Positions 1 through 7,208 are shown, counted from the stretch's first letter. The stretch is 17,964 nucleotides of DNA from Hyphomicrobiales bacterium (GCA_028865375.1 JAGWKJ010000009.1:1-17964); one strand, 5' to 3'. Numbers and translations are program-made. The notes: generated by a model not told the origin, from the letters alone.

Positions 1-951
1 CTGCTGGAAGGCGCCGCGCGGGTGGCGATCTACGGAGCGGCGGCGTTGCTCGTGCTGGCGCCTTGGGGCCTGCAATCGGCCGACATGCTGGGCTCGCTGC
101 GCGCGCTCGCCTTCGGCTTCAACGTCGGCGGCGTGACCGTCTCGCTCGGCGGGGCGTTCGCGGCGGTGGCGCTGTTTGCGCTCGGCGTGGCCGCCACGCG
201 CGCGCTGCAACGTTGGCTGGACGCGACCTACCTGCCCCAGACCCGCCTCGACGTCGGCCTGCGCAACACGATCCGCACCAGCGTCGGCTACGTCGGCGCG
301 CTGATCGCGCTGACGCTCGGGCTGGGCCGGCTCGGCCTGAGCCTCGACCGGCTGGCGCTGGTCGCCGGCGCACTGTCGCTGGGCGTCGGATTCGGCCTGC
401 AGACGATCGTCGCCAACGTCGTGTCGGGCCTGATCCTGCTGCTGGAGCGCGCGATCCGCGTCGGCGACTGGATCGTGGTGGGGACCGACGAGGGCTTCGT
501 GCGCCGCATCAACGTGCGCGCGACGGAGATCGAGACCTTCGACCGCGCCACCGTCATCGTGCCGAATTCGAACCTCGTCGCCGGCACGGTGCGCAACTGG
601 GTGCGCACCGACCGCGTCGGCCGCGTGCTGATTCCCACGATGGCGACCTTCGAATCCGGCCCCGAACCGCTGCGCGAGGTCCTGATCGCGGCGGCGCGCG
701 CCCATCCCCTCGTGCTGAAGATCCCGTCCCCGCTCGTGCTCTTCACCGGCTTCGCGGATTGGGGCCTCAAGCTCGACCTGATCTGCTTCGTCGACGACGT
801 GGAAACCGCCGCGCGCGTGAAGAGCGACCTGCTGTTCGACATCCACGCGCGCATGGTGGAAAAGGGCCTGCACTGGCCCCATCCCGCGCCCGCTTGGGCG
901 ACGGTCGTCCCGCCGGCGGCCATCGCGCCGCCGACCGCGGTTCGGGGCTAA
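1..951 (+). CDS. MscS-family mechanosensitive channel, C-terminal part (5' end outside window)
   Basis: The frame is open from base 1 to a TAA at 949-951, so the gene begins upstream and at least 316 residues are seen. Three hydrophobic segments precede a glycine/alanine-rich pore helix (residues about 120-150, with GALSLGVGFGLQTIVANVV), which matches TM3 of MscS. The beta domain follows with the family signature DRATVIVPNSNLVAGTVRNW, then the C-terminal alpha/beta vestibule domain (FADWGLKLDL...). Such channels sit in the inner membrane and release solutes on osmotic downshock. The missing N-terminus is probably long, with extra TM helices or a periplasmic domain, as in the larger MscS paralogues; this is inference. 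The GTG at 22 is inside the protein and not a likely start. The CAP lipoprotein gene follows after 34 bp. Confidence 0.9.
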   Translation: MLEGAARVAIYGAAALLVLAPWGLQSADMLGSLRALAFGFNVGGVTVSLGGAFAAVALFALGVAATRALQRWLDATYLPQTRLDVGLRNTIRTSVGYVGALIALTLGLGRLGLSLDRLALVAGALSLGVGFGLQTIVANVVSGLILLLERAIRVGDWIVVGTDEGFVRRINVRATEIETFDRATVIVPNSNLVAGTVRNWVRTDRVGRVLIPTMATFESGPEPLREVLIAAARAHPLVLKIPSPLVLFTGFADWGLKLDLICFVDDVETAARVKSDLLFDIHARMVEKGLHWPHPAPAWATVVPPAAIAPPTAVRG

Positions 952-985
952 CGCCCCGTCAACCGACGCGTGCGATGCGTCGTCC

Positions 986-1474
986 ATGCGCCAGCACGCC
1001 CTCCCCCGGTTTTCCGTCGCCGCCGCGCTTTGCGCCGCGCTCGCCGCCTGCGCGCCCATGGGCGGCGGCGTGACGCGCGTGGCGACCCCGATGGCGGTCG
1101 ACGCGGCCCGCGCGGCCGCGGTCGTCAGCGCCTATCGCGCGGCCCACGGCCTCGGCCCCGTGCGGGTCGACGCCTCGCTGATGGCGGTCGCCGGCGCGCA
1201 GGCCCGTGCGATGGCGCGCGCCGACCGGCTCGACCATTCGGTCGCCGGAAGCTTCGGCGCGCGCATCGAGGCGGGCGGCGTCGGCACGTCGAACGCGGTG
1301 GAGAACGTCGCCGGCGGCTACCGGGACTTGAGGTCCGTCATCGAAGGCTGGGAGGCCTCGCCCGAGCACGACGCCAATCTGCTCGCGCCCGCCGTCACGA
1401 GGCTCGGGATCGCCGCCTTCCATTCCGCCGGCTCGCGGCTCGATCCCTATTGGTCGCTCGACATGGCCAGATGA
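986..1474 (+). CDS. CAP/SCP-domain (cysteine-rich secretory protein family) putative lipoprotein
   Basis: 162 residues starting at ATG 986, 34 bp after the channel gene and probably co-transcribed. A short basic start and hydrophobic core lead to a lipobox-like LAAC (Cys about residue 22), so the mature protein should be lipid-anchored. The rest is a compact CAP domain: helix with AYRAAHGLGPVRVD, LDHSVAGSFGARI (cavity His), ENVAGGY (cavity Glu), then GWEASPEHDANLLAPAVTRLGIA, which is the usual W..SP.H..NLL stretch. Bacterial CAP proteins of this size are envelope proteins of mostly unknown activity. There is no obvious Shine-Dalgarno. The gene converges on the amidotransferase gene with only 8 bp between stops. 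Confidence 0.87.
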   Translation: MRQHALPRFSVAAALCAALAACAPMGGGVTRVATPMAVDAARAAAVVSAYRAAHGLGPVRVDASLMAVAGAQARAMARADRLDHSVAGSFGARIEAGGVGTSNAVENVAGGYRDLRSVIEGWEASPEHDANLLAPAVTRLGIAAFHSAGSRLDPYWSLDMAR

Positions 1475-1482
1475 CGCGCCGC

Positions 1483-2226
1483 TCAGGCCGCCGCGCGTCG
1501 CGCGCAAGGAACCGCCGCGCGGCCTTCGATCCAGGCCGGCAACAGCGTCCGGATCCAGCGGTCGACCGCGCCGTCGTGGCGAAACCAGCCGTCGAGATGC
1601 GCCTCGCGCGGCTGCGCGCCGGGCAATGACAGCCGGGCGACGCCGCGCGTCGTCCAGCGGCACATCATCGCGTAGGTGACTTCCGGGTGGAATTGCAGGC
1701 CGATCGCGTTCTCGCCGTAGCGGAAGCCCTGCTCGGGGAACGCGCCTTCCGCGCCGGCCAGCCGCACGGCGCCGGCCGGCAGGTCATAGCCGTCGCGGTG
1801 CCATTCGTAGACGCAGCGCGGGAACGGCGCGTCGCACAGGGCCTCGCCCGCCGCCGTCGGCGAGATCGGGCAATAGCCGACCTCCGCCCGTTCGTCGGGA
1901 TAGGTGAAGACGCGCGCGCCGAGCTTGCGGGCGAGCATCTGCGCGCCGAGGCAAAGCCCGAGGAACGGCTTGCCGGCGCCGAGCGGCACGCCGAGCCAGT
2001 CGATCTCGGCCTTCAGCCAATCGTCGCCGTCGTTGGCGCACATCGGCCCGCCGAACACGACGACGCCGTCGTGGTCGTCGAGCGTGGCGGGCAGCGGATC
2101 GCCGAAGCGCGGGCGGCGCAGGTCCAGCGTGGCGCCCATCTCCTGCAGGAGACGTCCGACGCGGCCGGGGGTCGAATGTTCCTGGTGCAGCAGGACCAGG
2201 ATGCGGGCGTTTTGCGGCGCGGCCAT
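1483..2226 (-). CDS. Class I glutamine amidotransferase (GMP synthase-type GATase domain)
   Basis: 247 residues from ATG at 2226. The single domain has the class I GATase catalytic triad: nucleophile Cys92 in GLCLGAQ, His180 and Glu182 in LQFHPEV, and an FGGPM oxyanion-side loop at 58-62. Such proteins hydrolyse glutamine or gamma-glutamyl compounds and are often annotated as GMP synthase-like or gamma-glutamyl hydrolase-like. With no synthase domain attached, the acceptor is unknown. After the domain comes a C-terminal tail of about 50 residues (DGWFRHDGAVDRWIRTLLP) found in stand-alone members. The gene lies 60 bp downstream of the SDR gene on the same strand, so the two may share a transcript. 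The start has only a weak ribosome-binding site. Confidence 0.9.
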   Translation of the reverse strand: MAAPQNARILVLLHQEHSTPGRVGRLLQEMGATLDLRRPRFGDPLPATLDDHDGVVVFGGPMCANDGDDWLKAEIDWLGVPLGAGKPFLGLCLGAQMLARKLGARVFTYPDERAEVGYCPISPTAAGEALCDAPFPRCVYEWHRDGYDLPAGAVRLAGAEGAFPEQGFRYGENAIGLQFHPEVTYAMMCRWTTRGVARLSLPGAQPREAHLDGWFRHDGAVDRWIRTLLPAWIEGRAAVPCARRAAA

Positions 2227-2286
2227 GATGACTTTATCGCGACGAGATGGTGAACGATCCGTGAATCGCCCGCTTGCCGGCCGCGG

Positions 2287-3081
2287 TCAAGGCCGTTCGC
2301 GGGAAGGGCTGTATTGCAGCGATGCGATGGCCGGCAGCGCGACCGCGTGCGGGCTGAGCCTCGATATCGCCACCAGCGCCTTGATCGCGAAGCCCGGCAC
2401 CACGACCCGCTTGCCCGCATGGAGCCCGTCGACGCCGGCTTTGGCGACGGTCGCCGCATCCAGCGTCATCGCGGCCGGCAGGAGCTTGGTCATGCCGGCG
2501 CGTCGCTGGAACTCGGTCGGCACCGGGCCGGGGCAGAGCGCCGTCACCGTCACGCCGTCGGCTTTCAGCTCGTGCGACAGCCCCTCGCTGAAGGACAGCG
2601 CATAGGCCTTGGAGGCGTAATAGACCGTCATGCCGGGCCCCGGCAGGTAAGCGGCCGACGAGGCGACGTTCAGGATCCGTCCTTTCGCCCGCCGCACCTG
2701 TGGCAGCAAGCGCAGCGTGATCTCGGTCAGCGAGCGGCAGTTGAGATCGACGACGGCGAGCTGTTCCGCGACGGCGAGGTCGACGACCGCGCCTTGAAGC
2801 CCGAACCCCGCGTTGTTGACCAGCGTCGCGACCTCGACGCCCGCCGCCGCCAGCGCGGCCTCGAGCGCCGCTCCCGCGCCCGGCGCCAGCAGGTCGATCG
2901 GCACGACCAAGGGTGCCGCCCCACCGGGCGTGCCGAGTTCGGCGGCGAGCGCGTCGAGCTTCGCCTTGTCGCGGGCGACCAAGGCGAGCCTCTCGCCGCG
3001 CCGGGCCAGTTCACGCGCGATCTCGCGGCCGATGCCGGTGGAAGCGCCGGTGACGAGCGCGACGCGGTTCGTGGATGGCAT
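2287..3081 (-). CDS. Short-chain dehydrogenase/reductase (SDR family, classical)
   Basis: 264 residues from ATG 3081, chosen because GGAG lies 6-7 nt upstream and the dinucleotide fold starts at once. An in-frame extension to 3258 would run through the divergent gene and is unlikely. Motifs: TGASTGIG at 11-18 (cofactor-binding glycine turn), a D63-containing PIDLL adenine-ring stretch, NNAG at 89-92, Ser141/142, and the active-site Tyr154/Lys158 in YYASK. The family oxidises or reduces alcohol/carbonyl groups with NAD(P)H. The pattern resembles the DltE/YqjQ-like SDRs, often annotated only as 'SDR family NAD(P)-dependent oxidoreductase'. The substrate cannot be read from sequence. The gene is divergent from the outer-membrane protein gene and upstream of the amidotransferase gene. 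Confidence 0.92.
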   Translation of the reverse strand: MPSTNRVALVTGASTGIGREIARELARRGERLALVARDKAKLDALAAELGTPGGAAPLVVPIDLLAPGAGAALEAALAAAGVEVATLVNNAGFGLQGAVVDLAVAEQLAVVDLNCRSLTEITLRLLPQVRRAKGRILNVASSAAYLPGPGMTVYYASKAYALSFSEGLSHELKADGVTVTALCPGPVPTEFQRRAGMTKLLPAAMTLDAATVAKAGVDGLHAGKRVVVPGFAIKALVAISRLSPHAVALPAIASLQYSPSRERP

Positions 3082-3142
3082 GGCGAGCTCCGAGGTTCCG
3101 CCGCCATTTTGACGCCGACATCTTGCGGTGTCATGTCCGCCA
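3082..3142. promoter_or_regulatory. Divergent intergenic region between SDR and outer-membrane protein genes
   Basis: These 61 bp separate the divergent starts at 3081 (minus) and 3143 (plus), so both promoters must lie here or inside the neighbouring 5' ends. The minus side carries the SDR ribosome-binding site (GGAG). On the plus strand TTTTGACG at about 3107-3114 resembles a -35 box, but no convincing -10 box follows at the right spacing. Confidence 0.3.
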
Positions 3143-3754
3143 ATGATGAAATTCGTGATCGTGATCGTCGCTCTCCTCGCCGCGGCCGCCGCTCCCGCGG
3201 CGGCGCAGGACGCGACGTCTGTCGGCGCGGCGGGGAGCGCCGCGACGGGCGGCGACATTCCGCTGCCCGATTCCGTCGCCGACCCGACCGTCTCGCCTTG
3301 GAAGGGGCTGTATTTCGGATCGGGGCTCGGTGCCGGCTTCGGCCGCGGCGTGAAAGGCCAGATCGGCGGCGACAGCTATCTCGGCCTGCGCCGCGACCTC
3401 GGCAACGGCTGGAAGATCGACGTGTCCGGCCGCGCCGGTTACGCGCCGTATTTTTATCCGGGCCTGCCCTCGCCCGGCTACAGCTTCGCCGACGGCACGG
3501 CCAAGTTCACCTACGACGCCGGACGATTGAAACCGTTCTTCGCGGTCTCGGGCATCCTCGCCAAGCCGGCCGGGCTCGGCGCGCAGGGCTTTACGGGGGG
3601 AGCGTCGTCCCTCAACGACGCGATCAACGGCGGGCCGGGCACGAACGGCTACGTGCGGGCCACCGCGGGCTTCACTTACGCCATCAACCCGAACGTGAGC
3701 TTCGGCATGGCGGTGTCGGCCGGCGACGCCGGCTTCGCGCCGATGCCGTGGTGA
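3143..3754 (+). CDS. Small outer-membrane beta-barrel-like protein, exported
   Basis: 203 residues from ATG 3143; ATG 3146 is equally possible, and an in-frame GTG at 3128 would add five residues before the signal peptide. MMKFVIVIVALLAAAAAPAAAQ is a Sec signal peptide with cleavage after AxA. The mature part has a short linker (PLPDSVADPTVSPW) and alternating strands rich in Gly, Tyr and Phe: GLYFGSGLGAGFGRG, SYLGLRRDLGNGWKIDVSG, YVRATAGFTYAINPNVSFGM. This is the look of an Opa/OmpW-like or DUF-type small porin barrel. The usual terminal aromatic residue is present (Trp, PMPW). The exact family is not recognised. It is 78 bp upstream of galU and divergent from the SDR gene. Confidence 0.7.
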   Translation: MMKFVIVIVALLAAAAAPAAAQDATSVGAAGSAATGGDIPLPDSVADPTVSPWKGLYFGSGLGAGFGRGVKGQIGGDSYLGLRRDLGNGWKIDVSGRAGYAPYFYPGLPSPGYSFADGTAKFTYDAGRLKPFFAVSGILAKPAGLGAQGFTGGASSLNDAINGGPGTNGYVRATAGFTYAINPNVSFGMAVSAGDAGFAPMPW

Positions 3755-3766
3755 GGCCACCCGCCA

Positions 3767-3791
3767 CCGCGTCCACGCGGCGTTAACGCGG
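3767..3791. repeat. Overlapping inverted repeats between OMP gene and galU
   Basis: CCGCGT at 3767-3772 is complementary to ACGCGG at 3775-3780 and again at 3786-3791, so two mutually exclusive hairpins are possible. The perfect palindrome GCGTTAACGC spans 3780-3789. There is no T-run, so a classical intrinsic terminator is not supported. It could be a weak transcript 3' end or a leader structure of galU. Confidence 0.3.
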
Positions 3792-3832
3792 CCGGGCTAA
3801 GGCCATTCCGGACTTCCCCGCAAGAGCGCGCC

Positions 3833-4720
3833 ATGACCAAGCCCGTCCGCAAAGCCGTGTTTCCCGTCGCCGGCCTCGGCACCCGCTTCCTGCCCGCCAC
3901 CAAGGCGATGCCCAAGGAGATGCTGACCGTGGTGGACCGTCCGGTGCTCCAGCACGTCGTCGACGAGGCGCGGGAGGCCGGCATCGAGCATTTCATCTTC
4001 GTCACCGGCCGCGGCAAGGCGGTGATCGAGGACCATTTCGACATGGCCTACGAGCTCGAGGCGACGTTGCAGGCGCGCGGCAAGGCCAAGGAATACGCGG
4101 CCCTGATGGCCGACCTGCCGCCGGCCGGCGCGACCAGCTTCACGCGCCAGCAGGCGCCGCTGGGGCTCGGCCACGCGGTTTGGTGCGCGCGAGAGATCGT
4201 CGGCGACGAGCCGTTCGCGGTGCTGCTGCCCGACATGGTGACGATGGCCTCGGGCGCGCGCGGCACGCGCTGCCTCGCCCAGTGCATCGAGGCGCATCGC
4301 GCGCACGGCGGCAACGTGATCGCGGTCGAGGAAGTCTCGCCCGAGGAGACGCACCAATACGGCGTCGTCGCCAAGGGCGCCGAACGCGCCGGCTCGTTCG
4401 AGATCACGGGCATGGTCGAAAAGCCCGCCAAGGGCACGGCGCCGTCCAACCTCATCATCTCGGGCCGTTACGTCCTGCAGCCGCAGGTTTTCGACCTGCT
4501 GGGCAAGGTCGGAAAGGGCGCCGGCGGGGAAATCCAGCTCACCGACGGCATGAAGGCGCTCGCCGCCACGCAGGCGTTCAGCGGCGTCAAGTTCGACGGC
4601 GCGACCTACGATTGCGGGTCGAAGGCGGGCTTCCTGTCGGCCAACCTCGCCTTCGGCATGGCCCGCCCCGACCTCGCGCCGACGCTGCGCGCGCAGATGC
4701 GCAAGCTGCTGGGGGAGTAG
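3833..4720 (+). CDS. galU: UTP--glucose-1-phosphate uridylyltransferase
   Basis: 295 residues, full length for bacterial GalU. The N-terminal nucleotide-binding motif is clear: FPVAGLGTRFLPATKAMPKE at residues 10-29, with the G-x-G-T-R and the lysine pair of the family. Further markers are QAPLGLGHAV, FAVLLPDMV (metal-site Asp), VEKP, ISGRYVL, GEIQLTDGM and YDCGSKAGFL near the C-terminus. The enzyme makes UDP-glucose from UTP and glucose-1-phosphate in the cytosol for glucans, exopolysaccharide, LPS sugars and osmoadaptation. It stands alone with no polysaccharide operon around it. A possible -10-like GCTAAG lies at about 3796-3801. The stop is TAG, which shows that amber codons terminate in this genome. 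Confidence 0.97.
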   Translation: MTKPVRKAVFPVAGLGTRFLPATKAMPKEMLTVVDRPVLQHVVDEAREAGIEHFIFVTGRGKAVIEDHFDMAYELEATLQARGKAKEYAALMADLPPAGATSFTRQQAPLGLGHAVWCAREIVGDEPFAVLLPDMVTMASGARGTRCLAQCIEAHRAHGGNVIAVEEVSPEETHQYGVVAKGAERAGSFEITGMVEKPAKGTAPSNLIISGRYVLQPQVFDLLGKVGKGAGGEIQLTDGMKALAATQAFSGVKFDGATYDCGSKAGFLSANLAFGMARPDLAPTLRAQMRKLLGE

Positions 4721-4759
4721 AGGTCGCCGAGGGGGGCGGCATGGGCTAGACTGCCCCGA

Positions 4760-4776
4760 GCGCCGGATTCCGGCGC
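4760..4776 (+). repeat. Perfect GC stem-loop upstream of the SPFH gene
   Basis: GCGCCGG at 4760-4766 and CCGGCGC at 4770-4776 form a 7-bp stem around a 3-nt ATT loop, 16 nt before ATG 4793 and 4 nt before ATG 4781. It sits downstream of a possible promoter element (GGCTAGACT at 4744-4752). If transcription starts there, the hairpin would lie in the 5' leader and make the upstream ATG 4781 poorly accessible, in favour of 4793. Confidence 0.4.
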
Positions 4777-4792
4777 GATCATGGGGGCGGCC

Positions 4793-5704
4793 ATGTACGG
4801 CATCGTCGCGTCGTTTGTCCTGTTCGTCGCGGTCCTGTTCGGGCTGTCGATCGTGTTCGGCAGCTTCTTCACCGTACAGACGGCGCAGGTCGCGGTCATC
4901 ACCCGGTTCGGCCGGTTCCTGCGGATCGCGCAGCCCGGCCTCAACTTCAAGGTGCCGTGGATCGACGCGCTGGCGGGCCGCATGAGCCTGCGCGTGAACC
5001 AGATCATCCTGACGATGGAGACCAAGACGCGCGACAACGTCTTCGTCACCATCCCGATCTCGGTGCAGAACCGCGTGCGGCCCGACAAGGCCTACGACGC
5101 TTACTACAAGCTCGTCGACCCCACCGAACAGATCAAGGCCTATGTCGAGCAGGTGATCCTGGGCCACGTGCCGGGCATGACGCTCGACGAGGTGTTCGCC
5201 AGCCAGTCGAGCATCGCGGCCGCGGTGCGCAAGGAGCTCGACGTCGACATGGCCGACTTCGGCTACGAGATCGTCAACGTGCTCGTCACCGACATCGTGC
5301 CCGACCCCAAGGTCAAGTCGGCGATGAACGACATCAACGCCGCGCAGCGCGAACAGGTCGCCGCCAACGCGCGCGGCGAGGCCGAGAAGATCCTCGTGGT
5401 GAAGAGGGCGGAGGCCGAGGCCGAGAGCAAGGCGCTGCAGGGCCAGGGTATCGCCAACGAGCGGCGTGCCATCATCGCGGGCCTGCAGGAATCCATCGAG
5501 CAGTTCCAGAAGGTGGTCGGCGGCGCCTCGACCGGCGAAGTCCTGCAGCTCGTGCTGGTGACGCAATATTTCGACACGCTGAAGGCGATCGGCGACAACG
5601 ACCGCACGAACACTCTGTTCCTCGCGCACGCGCCGGGCGCGGTGAAGGACGTCGCCGACCAGATCATGAACGCGATGCTGGTGGCGCAAAACGCCAAGCC
5701 CTGA
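4793..5704 (+). CDS. SPFH/Band 7 domain membrane protein (stomatin / HIR-like)
   Basis: 303 residues from ATG 4793, preferred over ATG 4781 because GGGGGCGG precedes it at normal spacing while 4781 has only a hairpin before it. One N-terminal membrane segment (MYGIVASFVLFVAVLFGLSI) is followed by the SPFH core: VAVITRFGRFLRIAQPGLNF, METKTRDNVFVTIPISVQNR, DAYYKLVDPTEQIKAYVEQV, and the ARGEAEKILVVKRAEAEAES coiled coil at about 195-225. A C-terminal helical part follows. It most resembles the hypersensitive-induced-response/stomatin subgroup, which forms large oligomeric membrane-associated rings tied to membrane microdomains or protease control. The usual NfeD partner and HflK are absent from the window. 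It converges on the Asp-box gene, sharing a hairpin that contains both stops. Confidence 0.9.
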   Translation: MYGIVASFVLFVAVLFGLSIVFGSFFTVQTAQVAVITRFGRFLRIAQPGLNFKVPWIDALAGRMSLRVNQIILTMETKTRDNVFVTIPISVQNRVRPDKAYDAYYKLVDPTEQIKAYVEQVILGHVPGMTLDEVFASQSSIAAAVRKELDVDMADFGYEIVNVLVTDIVPDPKVKSAMNDINAAQREQVAANARGEAEKILVVKRAEAEAESKALQGQGIANERRAIIAGLQESIEQFQKVVGGASTGEVLQLVLVTQYFDTLKAIGDNDRTNTLFLAHAPGAVKDVADQIMNAMLVAQNAKP

Positions 5705-5728
5705 GGCGGGGAGCGCCCCGCCCCTCAG
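5701..5728. terminator. Bidirectional hairpin over two convergent stop codons
   Basis: The left arm at 5701-5711 (CTGAGGCGGGG) pairs with the right arm at 5716-5728 through an 11-bp GC-rich stem with a 2-nt bulge and a 4-nt loop. The TGA of the SPFH gene (5702-5704) and the TGA of the Asp-box gene (complement of 5725-5727) both lie inside the arms. No U-run flanks it, but the location between convergent genes suggests a two-way transcript end or RNA-end stabiliser. Confidence 0.5.
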
Positions 5729-6807
5729 CCGAACCGCACCGCGTTGATGGGCGGCAGGCGCGCGGGCGCGGCGCGCCACGCGTCGCCGCCGTCGGCGGAG
5801 AACCACAGGCCGCCGCTGGTCGAGCCCAGCGCCAGCGTCTGGCCGTCCTCGTCGACTTCGAGGCCGTGGCGATAGACGAGGTCGTAGGCGGGCGGCTTGG
5901 GCAGGCCCTCGGTCAGCGTCTCGAAGCTGCGGCCGCCGTCGCGCGTGCGCGTCACGACGAAGCGGCCGGCCTCGGGATAGCGGTACTCGTCCTTGCGCGC
6001 CGGCGCGAACCACGCCGTGCCGCGCTCGGTCGGGTGGGCCGCCACCGCGAAGCCGAAGCCGGACACGGCGGGCTTCAGCTCGCGCCACTTCTCCGGCCCC
6101 TTGGCGGCGCGGAACACGCCGTTGTGGTGCTGCGTCCAGACGGATTCGGGATGCTTGGCGCACCAGGCGAGGCGATGGACGTCCTGCATCAGGCGATCGT
6201 TGGCGCGTTCGGGCGGCATGTATTCGGCGCGCAGGCCCTCGCCTTGCAGCGTCCAATGCGCGCCGCCGTCCGTCGTTTCCCAGACGCCGCCGGTCGAAAT
6301 GCCGACGACGACGCGCCTTGAATCGCGCGGATCGACGAGGATCGAGTGCAGGCCCGGGTCGTCGTAGCCGCCGCCGACCCATTCCGGCCGGCGCGGGTCG
6401 TCCCAGAGCGGCCGGTTGAGCGTCCACGTCTCGCCCTTGTCGCGGGTCGAGAACAGGCCGCCGGGCAGCGTGCCGCACCAGACGAGGCCCGGCTCGTCGG
6501 CGCCGCCGGGTTCGAGCGTCCAGATCATCTTCAGGCTCGGCGCTTCCTTGTCCTCGTCGGCCGCGACGCCGGCATAGGAGGGCGGCGACAGTTCGGTCCA
6601 GGAGGCGCCGTCGTCGAGGCTGCGGTGCAGCTTCACGCCGAAATGGCCGAGGTGCAGCGCCACGTAGAGCGCGCCGTCGCGCGGGTCGCGCAGGCAGGCG
6701 CTGACCGGCGAACCGAGGAAGAACTCGCGCCGGAGCGAAAAGCCGCGGCCCTTTCGCGCCCACTCGAACAGGCCCTTGCGGGTCGCGACGTACAGACGTT
6801 CCGACAT
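5725..6807 (-). CDS. Asp-box (BNR) repeat beta-propeller protein, cytoplasmic, sialidase-like fold
   Basis: 360 residues from ATG 6807, which has a strong GGGAGGGAG ribosome-binding site. A GTG at 6852 would give a 15-residue extension and a 4-bp GTGA overlap with the upstream gene, so it remains an alternative. Five Asp-box repeats of the S/T-x-D-x-G-x-x-W/F type are visible: SLDDGASW (63-70), TRDKGETW (121-128), TTDGGAHW (178-185), TRDGGRSF (288-295) and SADGGDAW (337-344). They are separated by propeller-like strands such as GGLWFS and GGVWETT. There is no signal peptide or membrane segment. The fold is that of sialidase/sortilin/Ycf48-type propellers. Sialidase catalytic residues cannot be assigned, so the usual 'exo-alpha-sialidase' or 'glycosyl hydrolase' label is not supported here. 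The MoaD-like gene lies immediately upstream. Confidence 0.87.
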   Translation of the reverse strand: MSERLYVATRKGLFEWARKGRGFSLRREFFLGSPVSACLRDPRDGALYVALHLGHFGVKLHRSLDDGASWTELSPPSYAGVAADEDKEAPSLKMIWTLEPGGADEPGLVWCGTLPGGLFSTRDKGETWTLNRPLWDDPRRPEWVGGGYDDPGLHSILVDPRDSRRVVVGISTGGVWETTDGGAHWTLQGEGLRAEYMPPERANDRLMQDVHRLAWCAKHPESVWTQHHNGVFRAAKGPEKWRELKPAVSGFGFAVAAHPTERGTAWFAPARKDEYRYPEAGRFVVTRTRDGGRSFETLTEGLPKPPAYDLVYRHGLEVDEDGQTLALGSTSGGLWFSADGGDAWRAAPARLPPINAVRFG

Positions 6808-6848
6808 GTCTCCCTCCCCTCGCCTCTTTCGCGCCGGCGTCCCGGGTG

Positions 6849-7118
6849 TCACCCGCCCGACAGCGCCTGCATGACATGCACTTCGGCGGCCTCGCCGATC
6901 GGCAGGTCGAGCGCTTGCGCGCGCGGCGCCAGCGCGCCATCGACGAACACGGCGACGTGCTTGCGCAGCCTGCCCTGGTCGTCGACGAGATAGGGCGTCA
7001 GCATCGGATGGGCCGGCGCCAGCGTCGCCAAGGCGGCGCGCAGCGTCGCGGCCGCGGTTTTCACCGGCGCGGAGGGCGCCACGCGGCGCAGATGCGACGT
7101 GAAGCTCACGATGGCCAC
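6849..7118 (-). CDS. MoaD/ThiS-family ubiquitin-like sulfur carrier protein
   Basis: 89 residues from GTG 7118. It has the small beta-grasp pattern of MoaD/ThiS: strand VSFTSHLRRV, helix TLRAALATLAPAHP, LVDDQGRLRKHVAVFVDG, and the C-terminal VHVMQALSGG. The terminal Gly-Gly is the hallmark that is adenylated and thiocarboxylated by an E1-like enzyme in molybdopterin, thiamine, tungsten-cofactor or tRNA-thiolation systems. No moaE, moeB, thiG or thiF lies nearby, so it is probably not the housekeeping MoaD or ThiS. It is 41 bp upstream of, or overlapping by 4 bp, the Asp-box propeller gene and most likely in one transcript with it. No clear Shine-Dalgarno; an in-frame GTG at 7109 is an alternative start. 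Confidence 0.88.
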   Translation of the reverse strand: MAIVSFTSHLRRVAPSAPVKTAAATLRAALATLAPAHPMLTPYLVDDQGRLRKHVAVFVDGALAPRAQALDLPIGEAAEVHVMQALSGG

Positions 7119-7208
7119 GGAGGCGAAGCTAGCACCGGCGCGGGCGCGGGGGAAACCGGCATTGGCGCCGCTTGCGCGAATCCGCTAGCGCTGCCCGCGG
7201 AGTTCCCC
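7119..7208. promoter_or_regulatory. Divergent region between MoaD-like and ridA-like genes, with two GCTAGC sites
   Basis: GCTAGC occurs at 7128-7133 and 7184-7189. On the plus strand TTGGCG (7162-7167), a 16-nt spacer and GCTAGC (7184-7189) make a plausible sigma-70 promoter 19 nt before the ridA-like ATG, whose ribosome-binding site is GGAG at 7199-7202. The site nearer the MoaD-like start is only 9 nt upstream of the GTG, which is short for a -10 box unless the transcript is almost leaderless. Confidence 0.35.

Noticed and set aside
3128..3142. GTG 3128 as start of the outer-membrane protein
   Set aside because: It would put MSCPP before the basic start of the signal peptide; ATG 3143/3146 fits signal-peptide geometry better.
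5725..6807. Asp-box protein as a true sialidase/glycosyl hydrolase
   Set aside because: Asp-boxes are structural; I cannot place the sialidase Arg triad, Tyr/Glu pair or a signal peptide, so only a propeller fold is claimed.
3797..6940. Minus-strand open frame of 1047 codons opposite galU and the SPFH gene
   Set aside because: It covers clear plus-strand genes and runs out of frame through the Asp-box gene; the translation is low-complexity Arg/Ala/Asp-rich and has no family motif.
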